Part shown: in pieces, positions 1 through 7,913 of the stretch
How positions within the stretch are numbered: position 1 is the stretch's first letter
Layout of the letters: each line of letters begins with the position of its first letter
Assembly: GCA_947627295.1 (NCBI GenBank)
Contig: CANQVJ010000011.1
Location: 1-33,061 of the forward strand
Length of the DNA stretch: 33,061 nucleotides
From: an uncultured Clostridia bacterium
GTDB taxonomy: Bacteria > Bacillota > Clostridia > TANB77 > CAG-508
Reading direction: 5' to 3'
The notes under the pieces: generated by a model
Seen by the model: the letters and a program-made list of their open reading frames with translations, nothing else
What the model was told of the DNA's origin: nothing
Databases searched by the model: none
Made by a program: the position numbers and the translations under genes

Positions 1-76
1 GCCCGGTAGTTCAGTTGGTTAGAACGCTAGCCTGTCACGCTAGAGGTCGACGGTTCGAGCCCGTTCCGGGTCGCCA
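1..76 (+). tRNA. tRNA-Asp (GTC), first base missing
   Basis: Cloverleaf read directly: the anticodon stem CTAGC/GCTAG encloses loop CTGTCAC with anticodon GTC, there is a TTCGAGC T-loop, and a CCA end is encoded at 74-76. The 3' acceptor strand CCGGGTC pairs with GCCCGG at 1-6 plus one further G that lies before the window, so the gene is truncated by one base at its 5' end. Confidence 0.95.
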
Positions 77-91
77 TTTTTTTATTAATGA

Positions 92-167
<76 letters not shown>

Positions 168-181
168 AAAAGTATATTTTG

Positions 182-212
182 AATACACCTTCTATAAGAG
201 GTGTATTTTTTT
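182..212 (+). terminator. Terminator of the tRNA transcript
   Basis: A 9-bp stem AATACACCT/AGGTGTATT with an 8-nt loop is followed by a run of seven T. The same stem sequence recurs in the hairpin at 309-342, which suggests the two are related copies. Confidence 0.85.
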
Positions 213-221
213 AGAAAACTA

Positions 222-250
222 TTGACAAAAATTAGAAAAAATAATATAAT
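222..250 (+). promoter_or_regulatory. Consensus sigma-A promoter of a short RNA
   Basis: TTGACA (222-227), a 17-bp spacer and TATAAT (245-250): a perfect match to consensus. No convincing ORF follows on this strand before the hairpin terminator ending near 351, so the product is most likely a small RNA of about 95 nt. Confidence 0.85.
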
Positions 251-256
251 AATAAT

Positions 257-351
257 AGAGATGAGGTCCACAAAATGTGGCAGTCTCCATTATATGATGT
301 ATTTTTTTGAATACACTTCTAATGGGTTGCAGAGGTGTATTCTTGCTTTTT
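257..351 (+). ncRNA. Candidate antisense RNA (type I antitoxin)
   Basis: This is the predicted transcript between the consensus promoter at 222-250 and an intrinsic terminator at 309-351. It has a 5' hairpin (CCACA AAA TGTGG at about 269-281, flanked by GAGA/TCTC). Its 3' part overlaps the last codon, the stop and the 3' untranslated region of the small hydrophobic gene on the opposite strand (stop at 319-321). This convergent, 3'-overlapping arrangement is known from type I systems such as txpA/RatA and bsrG/SR4. The boundaries and the antitoxin role are inferred. Confidence 0.5.
309..351 (+). terminator. Terminator of the candidate antisense RNA
   Basis: An 11-bp stem (309-319 with 332-342, including T-G pairs) is followed by TTGCTTTTT. 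The hairpin also covers the stop codon of the opposite-strand small ORF. Confidence 0.7.
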
Positions 352-468
352 ATCAAGTTTATGTATCGTTCTTAAAAGAAGTATAAATAAGTAGGTTGAT
401 ACAATTATCATTATGATTAGTTGTAAGAATAATGTGATGCACAAATATATTAAGAAATTCTCAACCAT
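319..468 (-). CDS. Candidate small membrane toxin (type I TA), 49 aa
   Basis: I do not recognise the exact family. The 49-residue product has one long hydrophobic segment (about residues 5-35), then a basic stretch (RTIHKLDKK, 33-41) and a polar end: the layout of small type I toxins of Firmicutes. The start at 468 is chosen because AAAGGGGGG lies 6 nt upstream; a second strong site (AAAGGAGG) sits further up, near 507-514. A promoter (TTGATT-17-TATAAT, 567-595) lies on the same strand. A convergent small RNA overlaps its 3' end. It could also be a non-toxic small membrane protein or a chance ORF; the dedicated promoter and ribosome site make chance less likely. Confidence 0.5.
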   Translation of the reverse strand: MVENFLIYLCITLFLQLIIMIIVSTYLFILLLRTIHKLDKKQEYTSATH

Positions 469-566
469 ATATATCCCCCCTTTCATTAGAAATTCGGACA
501 AACCTCCTTTCTTCAGAAATATGGAGACATACCACACTCTGCTTTTTTCTCATCTCTATGAACAAG

Positions 567-595
567 ATTATACTCTCATTTATTTAAAAAATCAA
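567..595 (-). promoter_or_regulatory. Sigma-A promoter of the small hydrophobic gene
   Basis: On the minus strand, TTGATT (595-590), a 17-bp spacer and TATAAT (572-567). The transcript would start near 560 with AGAGATGAG, the same bases that start the convergent RNA, giving a leader of about 90 nt with two purine-rich ribosome sites. Confidence 0.65.
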
Positions 596-681
596 GGATT
601 TTTAGTAATTTTTTTTATATTTTTACAATTATTTACTTGCAAAGTTCAAAAATATATGTTATTTTTGGGTATTTTTTTGAC

Positions 682-710
682 TTGATATTTGTAAAAAAAT
701 GTGGTATAAT
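682..710 (+). promoter_or_regulatory. serS promoter
   Basis: TTGATA (682-687), 17 bp, TATAAT (705-710), with an extended TGG immediately before the -10. The serS start lies 62 nt downstream. I saw no T-box leader in the short 5' region. Confidence 0.75.
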
Positions 711-772
711 AGCAACTAACTTTAGTGTACTCATACTTTATATTAAAAAATTTTAAGAAGGAGGGATATAGT

Positions 773-2062
773 ATGATTGATATTAAGTTTTTAAGAGAAA
801 ATCCTGATGTCGTAAAAGAAAACATCAAGAAAAAATTTCAAGAAGACAAATTACACTTAGTTGATGAAGTAATTGAGCTGGACGAAAAAAATCGTAAAGC
901 AAAACTTCAGGGCGACACTTTAAGAAATGAGCGTAAAACTTTAAGCTCCAAAATTGGCGAGCTTATGAAGTCCGGTAAAAAAGAAGAAGCTGAAAATATA
1001 AAGTCCAAAGTACAAGAAGTTAATAAAAAATTAGAAAGTAATGAAGAATTAGAACATAAATATTCTGAAGAAATAAAAGCTCGCATGATGCGTATTCCAA
1101 ATATTATGGATCCTTCAGTACCTATCGGAAAAGATGATACTGAAAATGTTGAAAATGAAAAGTTTGGAGAGCCAATTGTGCCTGATTATGAAATTCCATA
1201 CCATGCCGATATTATTGAGTCTTTTGGTGGATTAGATAAAGAAAGTGCTGGTAGAACAAGTGGTACAGCATTTTATTATTTGCTTGGAGATATTGCTAGA
1301 CTTCATGAAGCTGTGCTTGCATATGCTAGAGATTTCATGATTGAAAAAGGTTTTACATATTGCATACCACCTTTTATGATTAGAAGAGATATTGTAGACG
1401 GTGTTATGAGTTTTGAAGAATATGAATCTATGGCTTACAAAATCGAAGGTGAAGATTTATACTTAATTGGAACAAGTGAGCATTCTATGATTGGTAGATT
1501 TAAAGGTCAGTTTGTAAAAGAAGAAGACTTACCAATCACCCTTACCAGCTATTCACCATGCTTTAGAAAAGAAGGTGGATCTCACGGCCTAGAGGAAAGA
1601 GGTTTATACAGAGTTCATCAATTTGAAAAACAAGAAATGATAGTTCTTTGTAAATATGAAGACCACATGGAGTGGTACAATAAAATGTGGAATTACACTG
1701 TTGAATTTTTCAGAAGTTTAGATGTACCTGTTAGAACTTTAGAGTGCTGCAGTGGAGATTTGGCAGATTTAAAAGTTAAGTCTTGTGATGTTGAAGCTTG
1801 GAGCCCACGCCAACAAAAATATTTTGAGGTTGGTAGTTGCTCTACTTTGGGTGATGCACAATCTAGAAGATTAAATATTAAGGCTAAGGGTAAAGAAGGA
1901 AATTATTTAGTAGCAACTTTAAATAATACAGTTGTTGCAAGCCCTAGAGGGTTAATTGGTATTTTGGAAAACAATTATCAAAAAGACGGAAGCATTAAAA
2001 TTCCAAAAGTTTTACAACCTTATATGGGTGGAAAAGAAGTTTTAATTCCAAATAAAAAATAA
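773..2062 (+). CDS. serS: Seryl-tRNA synthetase, atypical
   Basis: Charges tRNA-Ser in the cytoplasm. The product is 429 aa, close to the family norm. An N-terminal helical tRNA-binding arm (about 30-100) precedes a class II catalytic core with motif 2 (CFRKEGGSHG then RGLYRVHQFEKQEM, near 265-290) and motif 3 (SPRGLIGILENNYQ, near 390). The substrate loop reads GTSEHSM where common bacterial enzymes have a T-A-E motif, and motif 3 is preceded by NNTVVASPRG instead of NGSGLAVGRT; this resembles archaeal-type SerRS more than the B. subtilis type (from memory of the family). Start ATG 773 is chosen for AAGGAGGG 8 nt upstream and the normal N-terminus MIDIKFLREN. It contains no in-frame CGG. Confidence 0.93.
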   Translation: MIDIKFLRENPDVVKENIKKKFQEDKLHLVDEVIELDEKNRKAKLQGDTLRNERKTLSSKIGELMKSGKKEEAENIKSKVQEVNKKLESNEELEHKYSEEIKARMMRIPNIMDPSVPIGKDDTENVENEKFGEPIVPDYEIPYHADIIESFGGLDKESAGRTSGTAFYYLLGDIARLHEAVLAYARDFMIEKGFTYCIPPFMIRRDIVDGVMSFEEYESMAYKIEGEDLYLIGTSEHSMIGRFKGQFVKEEDLPITLTSYSPCFRKEGGSHGLEERGLYRVHQFEKQEMIVLCKYEDHMEWYNKMWNYTVEFFRSLDVPVRTLECCSGDLADLKVKSCDVEAWSPRQQKYFEVGSCSTLGDAQSRRLNIKAKGKEGNYLVATLNNTVVASPRGLIGILENNYQKDGSIKIPKVLQPYMGGKEVLIPNKK

Positions 2063-2076
2063 GAAAATTAATCATG

Positions 2077-2108
2077 GCAGAAATCGTATCAGCATATATG
2101 ATTTCTGC
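2077..2108 (+). terminator. Hairpin between serS and ysxC
   Basis: A perfect 9-bp stem GCAGAAATC/GATTTCTGC is followed by TTTACTT. The U tract is imperfect, so it is probably a partial terminator or attenuator; ysxC follows 27 nt later with its own ribosome site. Confidence 0.45.
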
Positions 2109-2135
2109 TTTACTTAAGTAAAGGGGGATAAATTA

Positions 2136-2718
2136 ATGATTATAAAAAATCCAAAGTTTGAAATTTCAGCAGTTAGACCAAACCAATATCCTAAAAACAA
2201 TTTGCCTGAAATCGTGCTTGTTGGAAAATCCAATGTGGGAAAATCTAGTTTTATTAATACTATGATTAATAGAAAAAAATTAGCTAGAACAAGTAGTACT
2301 CCTCGGAAAAACTCGTCAAATAAATTTTTATAATATGGATGAAAAGTTTTATTTTGTTGACCTTCCCGGCTACGGTTTTAGCAAAATGTCAAAAAAGGAA
2401 CAAGAACAAGTTGGTAAATTTATTGAACAATATCTAAACATCAGGCAACAAATTTCACTTATTATTTTTCTAGTAGATATTAGGCACAAACCTACTGCCA
2501 ACGATAAATTGATGTATAATTATATTATTAGCTCTAAAATTCCATTTATAATTTTAGCAAATAAAGCTGATAAAATTGCTATCACAAAAGTTGAAGGGGT
2601 AACCAAAGATTTACAAAAAGAATTAAACCCAATTGGCGATATTCCTACCCTACCCTTTTCTGCAGAAAGAAAAATTTATGGTGATGCCGTTTGGGAACAT
2701 ATTGAGCAATATATTTAA
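2136..2718 (+). CDS. ysxC: Ribosome biogenesis GTPase YsxC/EngB, +1 shift at CGG
   Basis: Small TRAFAC GTPase needed for 50S subunit assembly. The N-terminal part carries the P-loop GKSNVGKSS (about 31-39) and the TSSTP switch region. Frame 0 then meets CGG at 2304-2306 and stops at 2331. Skipping that C gives [20 protein letters not shown] and continues to the DLPGYGF motif, NKADK (G4) and the usual C-terminus, 193 aa in total. The glycine so produced (residue 57) is a conserved family position. ATG 2136 is preceded by AAAGGGGGAT. It ends at a bidirectional terminator shared with gltX. Without a shift the gene would be a 65-aa fragment, so either this is a pseudogene of an essential protein or CGG is recoded as elsewhere in the window. 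Confidence 0.93.
2304..2307 (+). other. CGG +1 recoding site, ysxC Gly57
   Basis: Context CCT CGG A AAA ACT. Family-consistent reading is Pro, Gly (GGA), Lys, Thr, with the C skipped. Confidence 0.85.
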
Positions 2719-2741
2719 AAAGTGGCCAAAGGCCACTTTTT
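2717..2741. terminator. Bidirectional terminator ysxC/gltX
   Basis: Perfect palindrome AAAAAGTGGCC-AAA-GGCCACTTTTT between convergent genes, with U tracts on both strands. It overlaps both stop codons. A close relative of this hairpin occurs at 15276-15299. Confidence 0.9.
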
Positions 2742-4380
2742 ATTTCATAGCTAATTTAAAACGAGCTTCTATTCTTTCTTTTCCAAGAACTTGCATTATT
2801 TCATACATATCTGGAGTGTTAGTTCTGCCTGTTAGAGCAACTCTTAGAACTGTACTTACATCTCCAACATGTGCTTTGTATTTATCAGGATTTGCTTTGA
2901 ATTCTTTAACTTCTTTTGCATAACCTAATTTTCCTGAAAGTTCTTTTATTTTATCAAACCAAGTTTGTTTATCGTCATTACCGTCATAATAATTTTCGAT
3001 ATATTCTTTTAAAATTGTATCAACATCTTGTTTTTCATTTATAACTTGATATTCGTATTTTGGTTCAAACTTTTCGTCATACATATAATATATGTTTTCT
3101 TTAACATCTGACCATTTTGCAATATCTTTTCTAGGTTTTTTATTACCTCTTTCAATTCCAAAAACTTTAAGCGCATATTCTTTATTCTCTAATGTTTTAG
3201 CTAAATCTTCATCATATTTTTGTGCCCAATTTAAAGCGCTTTCATACACTTCTTCAGCAGTGTATTTTGAAATTACACTTTTTGATACATCTAAAAGTTT
3301 TACCATATCAAACAAAGCTCCACTAACACTCATTTTATTTAATTTAAAATCAAAGTCTTCTATATTTGCATCTTTATTTGCTCTTCTCCAATTCTCAAAA
3401 TTAGAGTTTGCAATATTTAATAAATATTCCCTAACTGCAAGTGCTGGAATTCCGGCTTTATCATAATATGAAGCTGCTGCTTCTGGATCTTTCCTCTTGC
3501 TTAGTTTACGCTTATTGCCATTATCATTTTTCATAATTGGCGCAATGTGTGCATACTTAGGAGCTTTAAAGCCCATTTCATAAAATAGTTGTAAATGAAG
3601 TGGTACAGAAGAAAGCCACTCATCTGCCCTTATTACATGAGTTGTTCTCATTAAATGGTCGTCTACAATATGTGCAAAATGGTATGTAGGAAGACCGTCA
3701 GCCTTTATAATTACTATATCTTGGTCGTTTTCAGGAAATGTAACATTTCCTTTTATTATGTCATGATGTTTAATTTTTCTATCTTCCCTACCTGGTGATT
3801 TGAAACGAACAATAAATTTCTCTCCTGCTTTTATTCTCTTCATTGATTCTTCAATTGGTATTGTTCTGCATTTTGCCCACACTCCATAATAGCCAGGCCT
3901 TACCTTAGCTGCCTCTTGCTTTTTGCGCATTTCTTCTATTTCTTCAGCTGTGCAAAAACAAGGGTATGCTTTGCCTTGCTCAATTAAATATTTTGCATAT
4001 GCTTGATAAATTTCTTTTCTTAAACTTTGTTTATATGGACCATACGACCCCCTGTCTTCATCATTTGCAGTTCTTCCCTCATCTGGCCCTACTCCAAATG
4101 TTTCACATGCTGTTGCAATTTCATAAGTTCCATTTTCAACTTCTCTTTTTTGATCTGTATCTTCTATTCTTAAGAAAAATACTCCCTCAGTTTGCCTTGC
4201 AACTGTTTTTGCAATTAAAGCCTGATAGATACCACCCATGTGCATTACGCCTGTTGGGCTTGGTGCAATTCTTGTAACTACCGCTCCTTCTTTTAAATTC
4301 CTTTCAGGATATTTTTCTTCATAATATTTTATGTCTTTCGCATCTGGAAATATTAAATCCGCTAAATCTTTATAATTCAT
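2740..4380 (-). CDS. gltX: Glutamyl-tRNA synthetase
   Basis: Class I synthetase charging tRNA-Glu. The Rossmann core shows SPTGVMHMGG (HIGH-type signature, about 40-50), RIEDTDQKR, and KLSKRKD (KMSKS-type signature, near 290). At 546 aa it is longer than the usual 470-490, with extra sequence in the C-terminal anticodon-binding half, a length seen in a subset of Clostridia. Whether it is discriminating or also charges tRNA-Gln cannot be told from sequence alone. Start ATG 4380 follows GAGGTGG. It is transcribed from its own promoter at 4400-4428, converges on ysxC, and has no in-frame CGG. Confidence 0.95.
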   Translation of the reverse strand: MNYKDLADLIFPDAKDIKYYEEKYPERNLKEGAVVTRIAPSPTGVMHMGGIYQALIAKTVARQTEGVFFLRIEDTDQKREVENGTYEIATACETFGVGPDEGRTANDEDRGSYGPYKQSLRKEIYQAYAKYLIEQGKAYPCFCTAEEIEEMRKKQEAAKVRPGYYGVWAKCRTIPIEESMKRIKAGEKFIVRFKSPGREDRKIKHHDIIKGNVTFPENDQDIVIIKADGLPTYHFAHIVDDHLMRTTHVIRADEWLSSVPLHLQLFYEMGFKAPKYAHIAPIMKNDNGNKRKLSKRKDPEAAASYYDKAGIPALAVREYLLNIANSNFENWRRANKDANIEDFDFKLNKMSVSGALFDMVKLLDVSKSVISKYTAEEVYESALNWAQKYDEDLAKTLENKEYALKVFGIERGNKKPRKDIAKWSDVKENIYYMYDEKFEPKYEYQVINEKQDVDTILKEYIENYYDGNDDKQTWFDKIKELSGKLGYAKEVKEFKANPDKYKAHVGDVSTVLRVALTGRTNTPDMYEIMQVLGKERIEARFKLAMK

Positions 4381-4399
4381 TTATTCCACCTCGTTCCAT

Positions 4400-4428
4400 A
4401 TTATACAATAAAACCACAAAAAAAGCAA
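4400..4428 (-). promoter_or_regulatory. gltX promoter
   Basis: TTGCTT (4428-4423), 17 bp, TATAAT (4405-4400) on the minus strand. The -35 overlaps the distal arm of the terminator of the upstream gene. Confidence 0.6.
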
Positions 4429-4441
4429 CCCAACGGTTGCT
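4418..4441 (-). terminator. Terminator of the 4449-5450 gene
   Basis: Stem AGCAACC/GGTTGCT with a 4-nt loop, followed on the minus strand by a run of T, 8 nt after the stop codon. Confidence 0.85.
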
Positions 4442-4448
4442 TTATATT

Positions 4449-5450
4449 TTAATAATTTTCTCCTCTACCTTCTGGTAATGCATTTGGTACATCAATAACA
4501 ATTCTAATTTTCATGATGTAGCTAATTGCTCTACCAACTTTACTATTTTTAATTCTTTGCCATAGTGAAGGTTTAACATCAACTCTAGTTTCTTGTTCAT
4601 ATTTAGCTTGTTCTTCAGCTATTGCATTTAATTGTTGCTCTCTTTGTTCAGCTTTAACAACATTTTTTCTAGCAATCCTACGATGTTGAACAGGTTTTTC
4701 TTCAACTGCTTGAACTGGTTCTTGTTTAACTGCTTCAGCAACATTGCTTTGAATTATTTCATTTTTAACTTCTACTTTAGCTTGTTCTTCAACTTTTGCA
4801 TTTTCAATGTCTTCTTTTATTTCTTCAACTGGAGTAGGTATTGTTCTTAAAGCATCTGCAATTTCTATTCCGATGTAACTTAGAGCTTTAGACCTATCTT
4901 CAATTCTTTCCATATCTATTTCAATGTGTAAGTTTGATTCCAAATTAGTAACTTTTGCTTTTAATAATTTAAGAGCTGTTTGGTATTCTTCAGAAGTATC
5001 GTCTTTTGATTTAAATAAAACTTTTAGAGGGTTTATAACATCTTCTCCAAACATACCTTGTGTTCTCTTAAGTAAATCTCTAATTTTAGGGTCTTTGATA
5101 ATTGCTGCATCAACCAATTCTTTAAGGTTTCCTGCAAGAGCTATATTTTGCTCTCTTTGTCTGATAAGTGTTTCTATTTTTTTAGTATTTTCCTCAAATT
5201 GGTTTGTAGCAAACTCAACTAATGAATATGCTGATTTATATACACTACTTGGAAAATTCTTTTTCTTTGGATATTCTAATAGATATGTTTTAACAGATTC
5301 TATTAAATCTTTAAAATATGTATCTTCTTCCAATTGAACAATTTGCTTCTTGCTCTTTGGATTTATTAATTTTTGTATTTTATCTATGTTTGATAATATT
5401 TTTTCTTCCGTGATAACCATTCTCACGTTTACTATGCCAGACCTAGACAT
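4449..5450 (-). CDS. Unrecognised charged, mostly helical protein, 333 aa
   Basis: I do not recognise a family. The first 190 residues look alpha-helical with frequent Lys/Glu heptad-like spacing. Residues about 200-265 form a Glu/Lys/Val/Gln-rich linker of low complexity. The C-terminus (SLWQRIKNSKVGRAISYIMK and following) is basic and amphipathic and could touch a membrane. There is no signal peptide and no clear transmembrane helix. Start ATG 5450 is supported by AAAGGAGG 8 nt upstream. It is monocistronic, with its own promoter (5497-5525) and terminator. It contains no in-frame CGG, so its length is probably correct as read. Confidence 0.8.
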   Translation of the reverse strand: MSRSGIVNVRMVITEEKILSNIDKIQKLINPKSKKQIVQLEEDTYFKDLIESVKTYLLEYPKKKNFPSSVYKSAYSLVEFATNQFEENTKKIETLIRQREQNIALAGNLKELVDAAIIKDPKIRDLLKRTQGMFGEDVINPLKVLFKSKDDTSEEYQTALKLLKAKVTNLESNLHIEIDMERIEDRSKALSYIGIEIADALRTIPTPVEEIKEDIENAKVEEQAKVEVKNEIIQSNVAEAVKQEPVQAVEEKPVQHRRIARKNVVKAEQREQQLNAIAEEQAKYEQETRVDVKPSLWQRIKNSKVGRAISYIMKIRIVIDVPNALPEGRGENY

Positions 5451-5496
5451 GTAAACTACCTCCTTTAACCATATTTACAATATGTTCTTCTCTTTA

Positions 5497-5525
5497 ATTA
5501 TACATTAATATACAAAAAACTACAA
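5497..5525 (-). promoter_or_regulatory. Promoter of the 4449-5450 gene
   Basis: TTGTAG (5525-5520), 17 bp, TATAAT (5502-5497) on the minus strand, 47 nt before the start codon. Confidence 0.55.
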
Positions 5526-5598
5526 GGTCAGTAATAAAATTTTATTTTAAAATTTCGTTACAGAAATATTACAGTTTTGTTACATTGCTCGTTGTAAC

Positions 5599-7326
5599 CT
5601 ATTTTTGCTCTAACAAAATTTTCTCTTCTTCATTTCTTTTTACTTTGTGAGTGGTTGTTTTTATAAGCTCCTCTTTTGTAACTATAATATCTCTTACATA
5701 TTTGTAAACTGCCATTGTATGATTTACTTCTTTTACCTTACCCCACATGATTTCCTTGATTTTTTCTTCATCAATTGTATCATATAGTTCTTTGAAGGTT
5801 TCTTCGTCATAAACAATTTTTGCACAAATTTTGTAATCTCCATTATCTTCAGGTTTTCCGTATACAATCGACTCCTTAACACCCTCGATTTTGTTTATAA
5901 GGGCTTCGATCTCTTCAGGGAAAATATTTTTACCATTTTTTAATACAATAACATATTTCTTTCTTCCTGTAATGTATAAAAATCCTTCTTTATCTATTCT
6001 TGCTAAATCTCCTGTATGGAACCAACCGCTCTTCTCCAACACTTCATCAGTTGCTTCTTTATTATCATAATATCCAAGCATTACATTTGGACCTTTAACA
6101 ACCAATTCACCTATTCCGTTTGCATCTGGATTTTCAATCTTAACATCCACACTTGGGAAAGGCTTACCAATTGAACCTATTTTTCTGTATTTATCATCCT
6201 CAGAAGCAATTACTGGAGATGTTTCTGTTAGGCCATAACCTTGGTATGTCATAAAACCTAAATCATTAAAGCCTCTTTCTGTTTCAGCATCGAATGCCGC
6301 ACCCCCTGCTACAAATATTCTTACTTTTCCGCCCAATGTATCATGGATTTCTTTAAAGATTTTCTTTCTAATATCAATTCCGAATTTTAATAAAAATCTA
6401 CTGATTTTTATTCCTCTTTGAACTGTTTTTAATTTTCCTTTTTTAGTAATTGTTTTAATTACTTTTTTATACATGTTTTCAAATAGAATTGGAACAGAAA
6501 TCATAGCTGTTGCACGATATTCTTTTATATCGTCTGCAATATATCTTATACCTCTGCAAAAAGCTGTTGTTGAACCACTGTGAAGTGCAAGCATAAATCC
6601 AACTGTGCACTCAAATGTATGATGTAGTGGTAAAAATGAAAGGAACACATCATCTTCATACATTTTTATAACAGTTACTATATCATATAAATTTGCACAT
6701 ATATTTTTTTGTGATAGCATTACTGCTTTTGACATTGCAGTTGTTCCTGAAGTAAATAGCATTACACTCATTTTGTCTACATCTATTTTTGCATCAAGGA
6801 AATCCCTATTTCCATTTTCTAATTTTTCTTTTCCTTCATTTAAAAGTTCTTTATATGAATAAACTCCATTTTCCTTTTTTTCTAAATCCATAGAAATAAA
6901 GTATTTTATTTTTGTAGAATTTTCGTCTTTTAATCTATTCATAACCTCGTCATATTTTTTTGAATAGACTATTGCTTCAGCTCCTGAACGATTTATTAAA
7001 TTTTCAATTTCATGACCAGGAAGAGCTCTATCCAATGGTACAATTACACCTGTACCATTTATTACTGCCATATATACAACTCCCCACTCATAGCGATTTT
7101 CTGAAATTACAGCAATTTTTTTGTCTTTAAGCCCCATACTTACAAGTTGTGTGCCAAAAGCTTTTACTTCATCTCTATATTCTTTATGTGTGATTTTTTT
7201 AAAAACATCAGGCTTATCAGTTCTAAGAATATATGCAGTATTATCACCATATTTTTCTCCTGTTATTTCTAACATCTCTCTTAGATCTTTAAATTCCGTT
7301 ACATCTTTATATGTTCTTTCTCTCAT
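5599..7326 (-). CDS. Long-chain acyl-CoA synthetase (AMP-binding)
   Basis: ANL-superfamily enzyme that activates fatty acids via acyl-AMP to acyl-CoA. The P-loop TSGTTAMSKAV lies near 192-202, the A5-type motif GLTETSP near 365-370, and TGD near 435, followed by GRKKYVIVLKNGKNIFPEEIE, where the usual GR-K-D-I reads GRKKYVI. At 575 aa it is a normal length, although the C-terminus carries a family-typical basic end. Start ATG 7326 has GGAAGG 10 nt upstream. It lies 15 nt after the TetR-like gene, which suggests that regulator controls fatty-acid activation as FadR-type TetR proteins do in Bacillus; this link is inferred. It has no in-frame CGG. Confidence 0.9.
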   Translation of the reverse strand: MRERTYKDVTEFKDLREMLEITGEKYGDNTAYILRTDKPDVFKKITHKEYRDEVKAFGTQLVSMGLKDKKIAVISENRYEWGVVYMAVINGTGVIVPLDRALPGHEIENLINRSGAEAIVYSKKYDEVMNRLKDENSTKIKYFISMDLEKKENGVYSYKELLNEGKEKLENGNRDFLDAKIDVDKMSVMLFTSGTTAMSKAVMLSQKNICANLYDIVTVIKMYEDDVFLSFLPLHHTFECTVGFMLALHSGSTTAFCRGIRYIADDIKEYRATAMISVPILFENMYKKVIKTITKKGKLKTVQRGIKISRFLLKFGIDIRKKIFKEIHDTLGGKVRIFVAGGAAFDAETERGFNDLGFMTYQGYGLTETSPVIASEDDKYRKIGSIGKPFPSVDVKIENPDANGIGELVVKGPNVMLGYYDNKEATDEVLEKSGWFHTGDLARIDKEGFLYITGRKKYVIVLKNGKNIFPEEIEALINKIEGVKESIVYGKPEDNGDYKICAKIVYDEETFKELYDTIDEEKIKEIMWGKVKEVNHTMAVYKYVRDIIVTKEELIKTTTHKVKRNEEEKILLEQK

Positions 7327-7341
7327 ATTAAAATTTCCTTC

Positions 7342-7908
7342 CTATACTTCTAAACCTTTTATTATAGTGTTTTCAAATTGCTTATATACTTCCATCATTT
7401 CCACTTCATGGTTTGTTCTTAATTTATATAAAAGTCCTGCACATATTATGCCATATATTTCTGAAGCTATTGCTTTTGGGTCTCCATTTTTTATTTGTTT
7501 TTTGTTTATACCTTCTTCAACAATTTTTTCGATTTTGTTTATGTAACTGAAAACTTGTTGCTTACAAGTTTGGTTAATGTTTTCATTTCCCCAAAATTGG
7601 CTGAGCAAAATTGTAATTAAATCTTCATATTTATAAATTATTTTTACCTCAATTAAAACTATTGCCTTTATTTTATCTAAATAATTATCTAATTTTTCTG
7701 TTTTAATATCAACACTATTTTGTAATAATTTTATTCCTTCGTCAACCAAAAAATTAAAAATTTCTTCTTTGCTTGAAAAATGGTAATATAAAGTACCTTT
7801 GGCAACTCCTATTGATTCTGTAATATCTTCAATACTTGTTGCCTCATACCCTTTTGCTGCAAATAATTTCATTGAAGTTTCAAATATTTTTCTCTTTGTT
7901 TTATTCAT
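7342..7908 (-). CDS. TetR/AcrR-family regulator
   Basis: 188 aa with a typical N-terminal helix-turn-helix: KGYEATSIEDI then VAKGTLYYHFSSKEEIF (about 19-52). The ligand-binding half is divergent, so the effector cannot be named. It sits between ftsH (5 nt upstream) and the acyl-CoA synthetase (15 nt downstream) on the same strand, which makes an acyl-CoA or fatty-acid ligand a reasonable guess. GGAG before ATG 7908 lies within the end of ftsH, consistent with coupled translation. Confidence 0.88.
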   Translation of the reverse strand: MNKTKRKIFETSMKLFAAKGYEATSIEDITESIGVAKGTLYYHFSSKEEIFNFLVDEGIKLLQNSVDIKTEKLDNYLDKIKAIVLIEVKIIYKYEDLITILLSQFWGNENINQTCKQQVFSYINKIEKIVEEGINKKQIKNGDPKAIASEIYGIICAGLLYKLRTNHEVEMMEVYKQFENTIIKGLEV

Positions 7909-7913
7909 ATTTT

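Noticed and set aside
413-685. Plus-strand 90-codon ORF in the tRNA-serS gap
   Set aside because: No ribosome site and an unprotein-like composition. It lies opposite the small hydrophobic gene and the minus-strand promoter.
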